Below, in pieces: positions 14,788 through 24,001 of a DNA stretch of 29,238 nucleotides (position 1 is its first letter; the number at the start of each line of letters is the position of its first letter). Below the pieces are notes generated by a model. That model had not been told where the DNA came from and did not search any database. It saw only the letters and a program-made list of their open reading frames with translations. The DNA comes from DASUNQ01 sp036277075 (GTDB lineage Bacteria > Acidobacteriota > Thermoanaerobaculia > Multivoradales > UBA5704), in assembly GCA_036277075.1 (NCBI GenBank), contig DASUNQ010000325.1, forward strand, positions 1 through 29,238, given 5' to 3'. A program made the translations under genes and the position numbers.

Positions 14788-15456
14788 TCATTCCATGACT
14801 TCGAGGTCGCCGTCGGCGCTGCGCAGGCGGAAAGCCGTCCCCGCCACCTCGACCGCACCCTCCGGCCCGAGCAGCAGCGCCGCGCCGGCCGGGATGCCGA
14901 GCCCGACCTCCACGTCCGGCGCCGCCATCAGCTTGCGCAGCCGGCGGTCGTGGCCGGGGTCGAAGTTGGGCTCGACGGCGGCGTCCGGCAGCCAGCCGAG
15001 CCCGGGCACCGCGCCGCCGCCGAAGATGCTGCGCGCCGCGCGCCCGGCGCACTGCGCGGCCGCGGCGATGGCGGCCACGACGCCGCCGTCCCGCAGCTTC
15101 CCCGCCAGCGCCTCGGCGGCGGGCGTGCCGGCGAGCGCCTCGAGCAGGTGATCGGTGACGCCGCCGCCCAGGTAGACTGCCGCCACCGCTGCGATCCGCT
15201 CGGCGTTGCGGCCGCGGCGCGCGTCGCGCGGGCGGTAGATCGGGATCGTCTCGACCGCGCGCCCGAAGCTCCCCTCGAAGTACTCGGCCAAGTGGACGCC
15301 GTAGTCGGAAGAGCCGCTGGCGGCGGGGACGAAGCCGATCGGCCCCGGCGGCGCCTTGGCGAGCCAGGCGCGGTCGGCGTCGAGGGTCTCGCCGAAGCTG
15401 AACTCGCCGCCGCCGAGGAGGGCGAGCCAGCCGACGCCATCGAGCCGCCGGATCAC
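14788..15456 (-). CDS. peptidase S51-like (type 1 glutamine-amidotransferase-like) protein with altered active site
   Basis: A 222-residue protein resembling the S51 fold (dipeptidase E/cyanophycinase). Shared signs are IGFVPAAS near the start, VYLGGGVTDHLLEAL, the EPNFDPGHDRRLRKL segment and GLGIPAGAALLLGPEG near the end. In S51 enzymes the nucleophile lies in GTSAGA; here the aligned stretch is AAQCAGR, so Cys replaces Ser. The usual HF of the following motif is NF. The activity may have changed to Cys chemistry or been lost. The GTG start overlaps the sucD stop by 4 bases, implying translation coupled to the TCA genes. Confidence 0.65.
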   Translation of the reverse strand: MIRRLDGVGWLALLGGGEFSFGETLDADRAWLAKAPPGPIGFVPAASGSSDYGVHLAEYFEGSFGRAVETIPIYRPRDARRGRNAERIAAVAAVYLGGGVTDHLLEALAGTPAAEALAGKLRDGGVVAAIAAAAQCAGRAARSIFGGGAVPGLGWLPDAAVEPNFDPGHDRRLRKLMAAPDVEVGLGIPAGAALLLGPEGAVEVAGTAFRLRSADGDLEVME

Positions 15457-16324
15457 CGTCCCAGGGCGCGCGCCACCGTGGCGCCCATCTCGGCCGGCGA
15501 CTCGACGACGTGGATCCCCGCCGCGCGCAACGCCTCCATCTTCTCGGCCGCCGTCCCCTTGCCGCCGGCGACGATCGCGCCGGCGTGTCCCATCCGCCGC
15601 CCCGGCGGCGCGGTGCGCCCGGCGATGAAGCCGACGACCGGCCGGTCGAACCGCTCCTTCACCCAGGCCGCGGCCTCCTCCTCGGCGCTGCCGCCGATCT
15701 CGCCGATCAGGATGACGGCTTCGGTCTCGGGGTCGGCGGCGAAGGCGGCGAGGCAGTCGATGAAGTTGGTGCCGTTGACGGGATCGCCGCCGATCCCGAC
15801 GCAGGTCGATTGTCCGAGCCCGAGGTTGGTGAGCTGCCAGACCGCCTCGTAGGTCAGCGTGCCCGAGCGGCTGACGACGCCGACCGCGCCGGGCCGGTGG
15901 ATGTGCCCGGGCATGATGCCGATCTTGGCCATTCCCGGCGAGATCACCCCCGGGCAGTTGGGGCCGATGAGCCGCGTCGGATGGTCGCGCAGGAAGGTCT
16001 TGACCTTCAGCATGTCGGTGACCGGCACGCCCTCGGTGATGCAGACGACGAGCTCGATCCCCGCCGCCGCGGCCTCCATGACGGCGTCGGCGGCGAAGGG
16101 GGGCGGCACGAAGATCATCGTGGCGTTGCAGCCGGTCGCCTCGCGCGCCTCGGCGACGGTGTCGAAGACCGGGATCCCTTCGACCGTCTCACCGCCCTTG
16201 CCGGGGGTGACGCCGGCGACGACGCGCGTGCCGTAGTCGCGGCAGCCCAGGGCGTGGAAGGTGCCCTCCTTGCCGGTGATCCCCTGCACCAGGAGGCGCG
16301 TGTCGTTGCCGACCCAGATGGCCA

Positions 16325-16325
<1 letters not shown>
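15453..16325 (-). CDS. sucD: succinyl-CoA synthetase, alpha subunit
   Basis: A 290-residue subunit that binds CoA and carries the phospho-His of succinyl-CoA synthetase. Motifs: the CoA-binding start TRLLVQGITGKEGTFH, GVTPGKGG, IGPNCPG and GEIGGSAEEEAA; the active His lies in MGHAGAI. The length is normal. It overlaps sucC by one base (TGATG) upstream and the S51-like gene by four bases downstream. Confidence 0.97.
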
Positions 16326-17499
<1,174 letters not shown>

Positions 17500-17503
<4 letters not shown>

Positions 17504-18438
17504 GCTCCCTCCCCGGCAGGCAGGCTCTCGATCAGCCCGCGCACCGCCTCGGCCGAGCGGTCGAGCGCGGTGCGCTCCTCGGCGGTCAGCTCGAGCTCGA
17601 TCACCTTCTCGACGCCGCCCCGGCCGAGCCGCACGGGGACGCCGACGAAGAGGTCGGAGAGACCGTACTCTCCCTGGAGGAGCACGGCGCAGGGGAGGAT
17701 CTTCTTCTTGTCGTGGAGGATCGCGGCCACCATGTCGTAGACCGCGGCGGCCGGCGCGTAGTAGGCCGAGCCGGTCTTGTAGTAGTTGACGATCTCGATG
17801 CCGCCGTTGCGGGTGCGGTCGTTGATCGCCTCGATCCGCTCGGCGGGGAGGAGCTGCGGCAGCGGGATGCCGTTGACCGTGGCGTAGCGCGGCAGCGGCA
17901 CCATGGTGTCGCCGTGACCGCCGAGGACGAAGGCGTCGACGTCCTCGACCGAGACGTCGAGCTCGGCGGAGATGAAGTAGCGCATGCGCGCGGCGTCGAG
18001 GACGCCGGCCATGCCGAAGACCCGCTCGCGCGGGAAGCCGGAGACCCGGCGCGCCACCTCGCACATGGCGTCGAGCGGGTTGGTGACCATGATCAGGATG
18101 GTCTCCGGCGAGCGCCGGACCAGCTCTTCGATCACCTGCCGGGTGATGCCGGCGTTGGTGCGCAGCAGGTCGTCGCGGCTCATGCCCGGCTTGCGCGCGA
18201 TGCCGGCGGTGACGACGCAGACCTCGGAGCCCTCCGTCGGCCCGTAGTCCGACCCCCCGGAGATGCGCGCGTTGAAGCCGAGCACCGGCGCCGACTCCAT
18301 CATGTCGAGCGCCTTGCCGGCGGCGAGGTCGCCGGCCACGTCCACCATGACCACGTCGGCCAGATCGGCCTCGGCGATCCGCTGCGCGGCGGTGGCGCCG
18401 ACGTTGCCGGCCCCGACGACGGTAACCTTGTGACGCAT
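17500..18438 (-). CDS. mdh: malate dehydrogenase (LDH-like type)
   Basis: A 312-residue NAD-dependent dehydrogenase interconverting malate and oxaloacetate. GAGNVGATAA (about 9-18) binds NAD. The substrate loop IARKPGMSRDDLL is the malate rather than lactate form. The catalytic His is in GGHGDTMVPL. The ATG follows AGGAG by 7 bases. It lies 9 bases after icd and overlaps sucC by 4 bases, in one TCA operon. Confidence 0.97.
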
Positions 18439-18447
18439 GCAGATCTC

Positions 18448-19674
<1,227 letters not shown>

Positions 19675-19679
19675 ACCCT

Positions 19680-19686
19680 CTCCTCC
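19680..19686 (-). promoter_or_regulatory. Shine-Dalgarno that fixes the icd TTG start
   Basis: On the minus strand GGAGGAG ends 5 bases before TTG at 19674. This strong site identifies the rare TTG as the initiation codon. Confidence 0.75.
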
Positions 19687-19758
19687 GGAATGTCGAAGTG
19701 ACGGCCCGCCGGACGGCGGCCCGAAAGCCGCCGCACGCTATCACGGGCGACGGCGCCA

Positions 19759-19841
19759 AAGGCGCGAAAGCTTTCGCGCCGGGCTCCGATCAATCGCTAG
19801 GAGTGCTGTCCGTTGCGCGCCAGCGCGACGGACTCCTAGCG
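19759..19841 (+). repeat. structured repeat, copy 2 (palindrome plus hairpin)
   Basis: It begins with AA and the same 20-bp palindrome (19761-19780) and the same spacer up to GATCAATC as copy 1. The outer stem CGCTAGGAGT (19795-19804) pairs with ACTCCTAGCG (19832-19841). The inner stem CCGTTGCGC (19810-19818) pairs with GCGCGACGG (19823-19831), with one G-U pair, around GCCA. Relative to copy 1 several pairs changed on both sides, so pairing is kept while sequence differs. It lies between the divergent icd and cdd genes, so it cannot be a simple terminator. Confidence 0.7.
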
Positions 19842-19850
19842 CCTGCGTGC

Positions 19851-19856
19851 TACGCT
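19851..19856 (+). promoter_or_regulatory. extended -10-like box before cdd
   Basis: TACGCT is preceded by TGC (an extended -10 form) and ends 10 bases before the cdd ATG. No Shine-Dalgarno lies between. The same GCTACGCT box occurs in the promoter at 1227. Confidence 0.45.
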
Positions 19857-19866
19857 CGCCCGCCCT

Positions 19867-20262
19867 ATGGACTGGGAGCCCCTCGTGGCCGCCGCCCGGG
19901 CGGCGCGCGCCGGCGCCTACGCCCCCTACAGCCGCTTCCCGGTCGGTGCCGCCGTGCTGATGGAGGACGGCTCGATCCACGCCTCGGGCAACGTCGAGAA
20001 CTGCATCCCGGCGCTCGCGGTCTGCGCCGAGCGGCTGGCGGTCGCGCGCGCCGTGGCGGCCGGGCTGCGGCGCCCGCAGGCGCTCGCCGTGGTGACCGAC
20101 ACGACGCCGCCGGGGCGCCCCTGCGGCCTCTGCCGGCAGACCCTCGTGGAGTTCGTCCCGGACCTGCCGATCCTGGTCTGCAACACGGACGGCGAGCGCG
20201 AGGAAGTCCGCCTGGCGCAGATCTTCCCGCAGCCCTTCACCCCGCGCGACCTGCCGCAGTAA
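19867..20262 (+). CDS. cdd: cytidine deaminase
   Basis: A 131-residue zinc enzyme that deaminates cytidine and deoxycytidine in pyrimidine salvage. Zinc is held by Cys53 in CAER, with proton-shuttling Glu55, and by Cys86 and Cys89 in PCGLCRQ. GNVEN is the nucleoside-binding motif. The length matches the homotetrameric form. It complements udk in the same window. The 3' end overlaps the converging phosphatase gene by 26 bases. Confidence 0.95.
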   Translation: MDWEPLVAAARAARAGAYAPYSRFPVGAAVLMEDGSIHASGNVENCIPALAVCAERLAVARAVAAGLRRPQALAVVTDTTPPGRPCGLCRQTLVEFVPDLPILVCNTDGEREEVRLAQIFPQPFTPRDLPQ

Positions 20263-20926
20263 CAAACGCCGCCGCCAGCTCGCCCGGCGTGGCGTAGCGG
20301 GCGTCGGCGGGGACGGCGGCGAGGTCGGCCGGGCGCGGGAAACCCCAGGTGACGAGCGCGAAGCGGGCGCCCGCCGCGCGGGCGGTCGCGGCGTCGATGG
20401 CGCTGTCGCCGACGAGCAGGACGTCCGCCGGCGGGGCGCCGAGCCGCGCGGCGAGGTGGAGGAGCCCCGCGGGGTCCGGCTTCCGGCTCGGCAGGCTGTC
20501 CCCGCCCAACAGGGCCGCGAACCATCCGAGGAGGCCGAGCCCGGCGAGGAGCGCGCGCGAGAGCTCCTCCGGCTTGTTCGTGAGGACCGCCAAGGGGTAG
20601 CGCGCGGCGAGCCGTTCGAGCGCTTCGGGGACGCCGTCGTAGGGCCGCGTCGTGTCGAGCAGGACGGCGCGGTAGTGCTGCAGATAGCGGCCGAAGACCG
20701 GCTCGAAACGCTCTGGCGGCACGTCCGGACCGATCGCCTTCTCGACCAACCGGCGCGCCCCCTCCCCCACCATGCCGACCACCTCGGCGAGCATCAGCGG
20801 CGGCAGCCCCAGCTCGGCGCGCGTCCGGTTGAGCGCCGTCGCGAGGTCGCGGCGCGAGTCGACGAGCGTGCCGTCGAGGTCGAAGACCAAGGCGCGCGGC
20901 GGCGGGGGCTCTAGGCGCCGAGACAC
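20237..20926 (-). CDS. gph: HAD-family phosphatase, phosphoglycolate phosphatase-like
   Basis: A 229-residue HAD hydrolase. Motif I is VFDLDGTLVDS, the cap begins with MVGEGARRLVEKA, motif II is VLTNKP, motif III is SRKPDP and motif IV is LVGDSAIDAATARAAG. This set and size match Gph, which removes 2-phosphoglycolate, though related sugar phosphatases look similar. The GTG at 20926 is chosen because a TACCCT box lies 8 bases upstream and longer in-frame starts add unconserved sequence. Confidence 0.85.
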   Translation of the reverse strand: MSRRLEPPPPRALVFDLDGTLVDSRRDLATALNRTRAELGLPPLMLAEVVGMVGEGARRLVEKAIGPDVPPERFEPVFGRYLQHYRAVLLDTTRPYDGVPEALERLAARYPLAVLTNKPEELSRALLAGLGLLGWFAALLGGDSLPSRKPDPAGLLHLAARLGAPPADVLLVGDSAIDAATARAAGARFALVTWGFPRPADLAAVPADARYATPGELAAAFVTAAGRAG

Positions 20927-20934
20927 GGCGCGGG

Positions 20935-20940
20935 AGGGTA
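20935..20940 (-). promoter_or_regulatory. -10-like box TACCCT before the phosphatase gene
   Basis: On the minus strand GCTACCCT is followed by 8 bases and the GTG start, with no Shine-Dalgarno sequence. It follows the same pattern as the boxes before cdd and the 24002 gene. Confidence 0.4.
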
Positions 20941-21060
20941 GCAGAGCGCGCGGTCGCCGCGTCTCCTCGAGAGGACGTGCGCGGGCGGCAAGCGCTCCGG
21001 GAGAGATCCGATAACTGGATGGTTCCACTCGGTTTAGGTCTCTGGCAGACATCTTGCCAC

Positions 21061-21106
21061 CCACTCTCTCGCCAGCGGTCGGAAGGGCCGCCGGCGAAAG
21101 GAGTGG
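21061..21106 (+). promoter_or_regulatory. 5' UTR fold that may cover the ribosome binding site
   Basis: CCACTC (21061-21066) can pair with GAGTGG (21101-21106), and TCGCC (21069-21073) with GGCGA (21093-21097). The AAAGGAG Shine-Dalgarno (21097-21103) of the next gene lies partly inside these pairs, so translation might be controlled by opening the fold. Confidence 0.3.
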
Positions 21107-21111
21107 ACGTC

Positions 21112-21879
21112 ATGACCAGGTTCCGACGCGCGGCGAGGCTGATCCCGGCCTGCGGGCTCGCCCTCGCCCTGATGCTCCCCGCCGCCGGCTCCGCCTCCCC
21201 GAGCGCCAACCTGGGCTCCTTCGTCCAGCACGACAAGGGGGGCGGCAAGGGCGAAGGGAAGGGCAAGCAGAAGCACGAGAAGCAGCGCGGCAAGCACCAG
21301 AAGAAGCACCAGAAGAAGGCGAGCAAGCAGAAGAAGAACGAGCACCGGCAGCGCGCCGACGTGCAGCGCCACCGTGGGCGGGACCGCCTCGAGGCGCGGC
21401 AGCGCTTCGAGCGGCAGCAGCGGCGCGAGCGCGAGCGGCAGCGCCAGGTCCAGCGGCAGGTCGAACGGCAGCGGCAGGTCGAACGGCAGCGCCAGCTCGA
21501 CCGTCAGCGCAGCTTCGAGCGGCAGCGGCAGCTCGAGCGCCAGGGCGAACGGGAGTGGAACGAGGCGGCGCGCCGCAACCGGGCGCGGTCGCGCAGCGCG
21601 TGGCCGCGGAGCGGCAACCTCGCCGATCGGCCCGGACGTGGCATCGTCCACGTCCAGGGCGAGGTGACGGCCGAGGGGCTCCGCTGCACCGCGGTGCGCG
21701 GCGACGACGGCCGACTGTACACGCTGGTCGGCCGGGACGCCTCCGGGCTCCGCCCGGGCGACGACGTCTGGATCAAGGGCCGGGTGGTGAACGGCTCCGG
21801 CTGCCGCCAGGGGACGACTCTCGAGATCCACCAGCTCCGCGACCTCGGCCGGGACGGCCGATGGAACGTCGACCGGTGA
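21112..21879 (+). CDS. exported protein with basic coiled region and OB-like (DUF5818-like) domain
   Basis: A 255-residue protein. A signal peptide covers residues 1-35. A Lys/Gly/His-rich stretch follows, then a long Arg/Gln/Glu-rich helix (about 80-165) with hexapeptide repeats. The C-terminal domain (about 180-245) has the pattern HVQGEVTAEGLRC..RGDDGRLYTLVG...GLRPGDDVWIKGRV...C, an OB-fold-like DUF5818 type whose two Cys may form a disulfide. The role is unknown; a periplasmic or surface protein binding polyanions is possible. The frame ends in TGA but continues open afterwards into a second such domain. The start is set by AAAGGAG before ATG. Confidence 0.75.
   Translation: MTRFRRAARLIPACGLALALMLPAAGSASPSANLGSFVQHDKGGGKGEGKGKQKHEKQRGKHQKKHQKKASKQKKNEHRQRADVQRHRGRDRLEARQRFERQQRRERERQRQVQRQVERQRQVERQRQLDRQRSFERQRQLERQGEREWNEAARRNRARSRSAWPRSGNLADRPGRGIVHVQGEVTAEGLRCTAVRGDDGRLYTLVGRDASGLRPGDDVWIKGRVVNGSGCRQGTTLEIHQLRDLGRDGRWNVDR
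21460..21531 (+). repeat. four 18-bp in-frame repeats inside the basic helix
   Basis: Units start at 21460, 21478, 21496 and 21514 and encode variants of V/L/F-E-R-Q-R-Q. This is a low-complexity coding repeat in a predicted helix, with third-base differences showing selection on protein sequence. Confidence 0.7.
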
Positions 21880-22209
21880 AACGACGACGATTGGGACGAT
21901 GACGACCGGGACGACCGCGACCGCTGGGAGGAGCGCGAGCGGCGCGACCCCCTCGGCCGGATCTTCGGCGGCGACCGCGACCGCTGGGACGAGCGCAGCC
22001 GCGGCGAGCTGGTCGACCTGCGAGGGCGGATTGCCGGTGCCGGCGGCTGCCCGACGCTGCGCGGCGACGACGGCCGCACCTACGAGCTGGCCGGCGACCT
22101 GCGCGGCTTCGGCCGCGGCGACTCGGTGCGCCTGGTGGGCGTGATGGAAGGGGGCTCGCGCTGCGGCGTCGGGCCGAGCGTTAGAGTCGGACAGATCGAC
22201 CGGAGGTAG
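21880..22209 (+). pseudogene. second DUF5818-like domain, in frame after a UGA stop
   Basis: Reading on in the same frame after the TGA at 21877-21879 gives 109 codons to a TAG at 22207. First comes an Asp/Arg/Trp-rich stretch (NDDDWDDDDRDDRDRW), then an OB-like domain: LVDLRGRIAGAGGC...RGDDGRTYELAGDLRGFGRGDSVRLVG...C. It is clearly related to the domains before and after it. No ATG, GTG or TTG precedes the domain in this frame, so it cannot be an independent gene with a normal start. Either a nonsense change (for example CGA to TGA) truncated a 365-codon gene, or the UGA is read through, or the base is a sequencing error. Confidence 0.6.
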
Positions 22210-22211
22210 CG

Positions 22212-22556
22212 ATGAGACAGCTCGCGACGACGCTCTGCCTGCTCCTCGCCGCCGCCTGCGCCGCGAACGGCGGCGGCGGGCCCGGAGCCATCCCGGTGGA
22301 GCCGGTGGAGGACGAGGTGCAAAAGGGCAAGGGGACGGGGACGGTGACCGTCACCGGCCGGCTGACCGACGAAGGGGTCGAGTGCCAGGCCCTGCGCGGC
22401 GACGACGGGCAGATCTACACGCTGACCGGCGATCTCCAGGGGTTCAAGGTCGGCGACCGCGTGCGCGTGACCGGCAGGCCGGCCGAGATGTCGTTCTGCA
22501 TGCAGGGGACGACGCTGACGCTGCACACGATCGAGCAGGCGCCCTCCTCCGACTAG
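22212..22556 (+). CDS. small lipoprotein with one OB-like (DUF5818-like) domain
   Basis: A 114-residue protein with a signal peptide ending in a lipobox-like LAAAC, then a Gly-rich linker and one domain: VTVTGRLTDEGVECQALRGDDGQIYTLTGDLQGFKVGDRVRVTGRP...C. It shares the RGDDG-x-x-Y-x-L-x-G core and two Cys with the two domains upstream, making a tandem family of three. GGAGG precedes the ATG, and the upstream stop is 2 bases away, so it is co-transcribed. The end overlaps the converging adenosyltransferase by four bases (CTAG). Confidence 0.75.
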   Translation: MRQLATTLCLLLAAACAANGGGGPGAIPVEPVEDEVQKGKGTGTVTVTGRLTDEGVECQALRGDDGQIYTLTGDLQGFKVGDRVRVTGRPAEMSFCMQGTTLTLHTIEQAPSSD

Positions 22557-23116
22557 GCCCGCGAGTCCCAGAGCGGCTCGGGGACGCCGCGCCGCAGGTT
22601 CTCGAAACGCGCCATGACGAAGAGGGCGTCCGAGAGCCGGTTGAGGTAGCGGACCGCCCAGGGGCCGACCGGCTCTTCGCGCGCCAGCGTCACCAGGAGC
22701 CGCTCGGCGCGCCGGCAGACGGTGCGCGCGACGTGGAGCAGCGCCGCGCCGGGCGCGCCGCCCGGGAGCACGAAGTTGGCGAGCGGCGGCAGCTCTTCCG
22801 ACAGCCGGTCCATCAGCTCTTCGAGGGCCCGGACGTGTCGCTCCTCGACGACCGGCACCGGCATCCGCGCCTTGTCCTCCTCCAGGATGCAGAGGTCCGA
22901 GCCGAGGTGGAAGAGCTCGTTCTGCACCCGCGCGAGCGGCGCCGCCAGCTCATCCACGACGCCGATCGCCAGCGCCGCCCCGATCTGCGACGACAGCTCG
23001 TCGACGGTGCCGAAGGCCGCGATGCGCGCCGCGTCCTTCGCCACCCGCTGCCCGCCGCCCAGGGCCGTCGTCCCGTCGTCGCCGGTGCGGGTGTAGACCC
23101 GGGTGATCCGCGGCAT
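22553..23116 (-). CDS. cob(I)alamin adenosyltransferase, PduO type
   Basis: A 187-residue enzyme that adenosylates cob(I)alamin to make adenosylcobalamin. Family motifs are intact: YTRTGDDGTTALGGGQRVAKD for ATP binding, GTVDELSSQIG, the Cys/Arg helix ARTVCRRAER and YLNRLSDALFVMAR. Trimeric PduO proteins have this length. It sits 9 bases after apaH. A TAGCAT box 6 bases before the ATG overlaps the apaH stop codon, so its meaning as a promoter is doubtful. It implies B12-dependent enzymes elsewhere in the genome. Confidence 0.93.
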   Translation of the reverse strand: MPRITRVYTRTGDDGTTALGGGQRVAKDAARIAAFGTVDELSSQIGAALAIGVVDELAAPLARVQNELFHLGSDLCILEEDKARMPVPVVEERHVRALEELMDRLSEELPPLANFVLPGGAPGAALLHVARTVCRRAERLLVTLAREEPVGPWAVRYLNRLSDALFVMARFENLRRGVPEPLWDSRA

Positions 23117-23125
23117 GGCGCGATG

Positions 23126-23929
23126 CTAGTCCACGACCCGCTGCTGCACGAGCCGGCCGTCGTCGAGGCGCAGGGCGGAGAGCGACCGGCCCCAGGCGGC
23201 GCCGCTGTCGAGGCAGACCACGCCGTCCTCGCGGTGCAGGCCGAGCGCGGCCCAGTGGCCGAAGACGACGGTGCCGCGGCCGGCGCTGCGGCGCGGCCGC
23301 TCGAACCAGGGCGCGCAGCCGTCGGGCGCCTCGGCCGGCGGGCCGGTGAAGTCCGGGCACATCCGCCCGTCGGCGGTCAGCGTGCGGAGGCGGGCGAACG
23401 CCGCCAGCGCGGCGCGGGCGCGGTCGCGGCCGGCGAGCCCCTCCTCCCACCGCTCGGCGGTCTTGCGGTCGATGGCGCGCAGGAGCGCGTCGCCCTCCCG
23501 GCCGCGCAACGCCGCCTCCGTGTCGCGCGCCAGCCGCTCGGCCTGAGCGAGGGTCCAGGCGGGGAAGAGGCCGGCGTGGACCAGCGTCCACTCCCCCTCG
23601 CGATGCAGCAGCGGCCGCTCGATCAGCCAGTCCAGCAGGTCGTCGCGGTCGGGCGCGGCGAGCACCTCGTCCAGGGTGTCGCGCCGCCGCGGCTCGGCGA
23701 TGCCGCGGGCGCGCGCCAGGAGGTGGAGGTCGTGGTTGCCGAGGACCGCGACGAGCCGGTCCCCCATCGCGGCCGCCCAGCGCAGCGCTTCGAGCGAACG
23801 CGGCCCGCGGTTCACCAGGTCCCCCACCGCCCAGAGCCGGTCGCGGCGCCGGTCGAAGCCCACCCGCTCGAGCAGTCGCCGCAGCGTGGCCACGCACCCG
23901 TGCACGTCCCCGATGGCCCACGTCGCCAC
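23126..23929 (-). CDS. apaH: symmetrical bis(5'-nucleosyl)-tetraphosphatase
   Basis: A 267-residue calcineurin-like phosphoesterase that splits Ap4A into two ADP and removes Np4A caps from RNA. Motifs are AIGDVHGC, GDLVNRGPRSL, VLGNHDLHLLA, TLVHAG and FGHWAALGL, all holding metal or substrate. The length is typical. The GTG start directly precedes the family start ATWAIGDVHG. Upstream on the minus strand TTGCAA, 17 bases and GAGCTT end 6 bases before the GTG, which could be a leaderless promoter. Confidence 0.93.
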   Translation of the reverse strand: MATWAIGDVHGCVATLRRLLERVGFDRRRDRLWAVGDLVNRGPRSLEALRWAAAMGDRLVAVLGNHDLHLLARARGIAEPRRRDTLDEVLAAPDRDDLLDWLIERPLLHREGEWTLVHAGLFPAWTLAQAERLARDTEAALRGREGDALLRAIDRKTAERWEEGLAGRDRARAALAAFARLRTLTADGRMCPDFTGPPAEAPDGCAPWFERPRRSAGRGTVVFGHWAALGLHREDGVVCLDSGAAWGRSLSALRLDDGRLVQQRVVD

Positions 23930-23985
23930 GCGCGGAAGCTCGCAGAGCGGAAGGAGCTTTGCAAGCGCACCGGGAGGGGGTGCGC

Positions 23986-23991
23986 TAACCT
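23986..23991 (+). promoter_or_regulatory. -10-like box TAACCT before the 24002 gene
   Basis: GCTAACCT ends 10 bases before ATG at 24002, and no Shine-Dalgarno is present. The layout equals those before cdd and the 8832 ATPase gene. Confidence 0.4.
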
Positions 23992-24001
23992 ACCCGGCCC
24001 G

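Noticed and set aside
21001..21060. Possible tRNA-like GGTTC segment
   Set aside because: No acceptor, anticodon or D arms can be formed around it.
21877..21879. Selenocysteine codon at the in-frame UGA
   Set aside because: No convincing SECIS-like hairpin follows directly, and the position lies in a hydrophilic linker, not an active site.
23126..23128. TAGCAT as a promoter box for the adenosyltransferase gene
   Set aside because: Half of it is the apaH stop codon and the genes are 9 bases apart in one direction, so chance is likely. The same applies to TAGGCT at the ndk stop.
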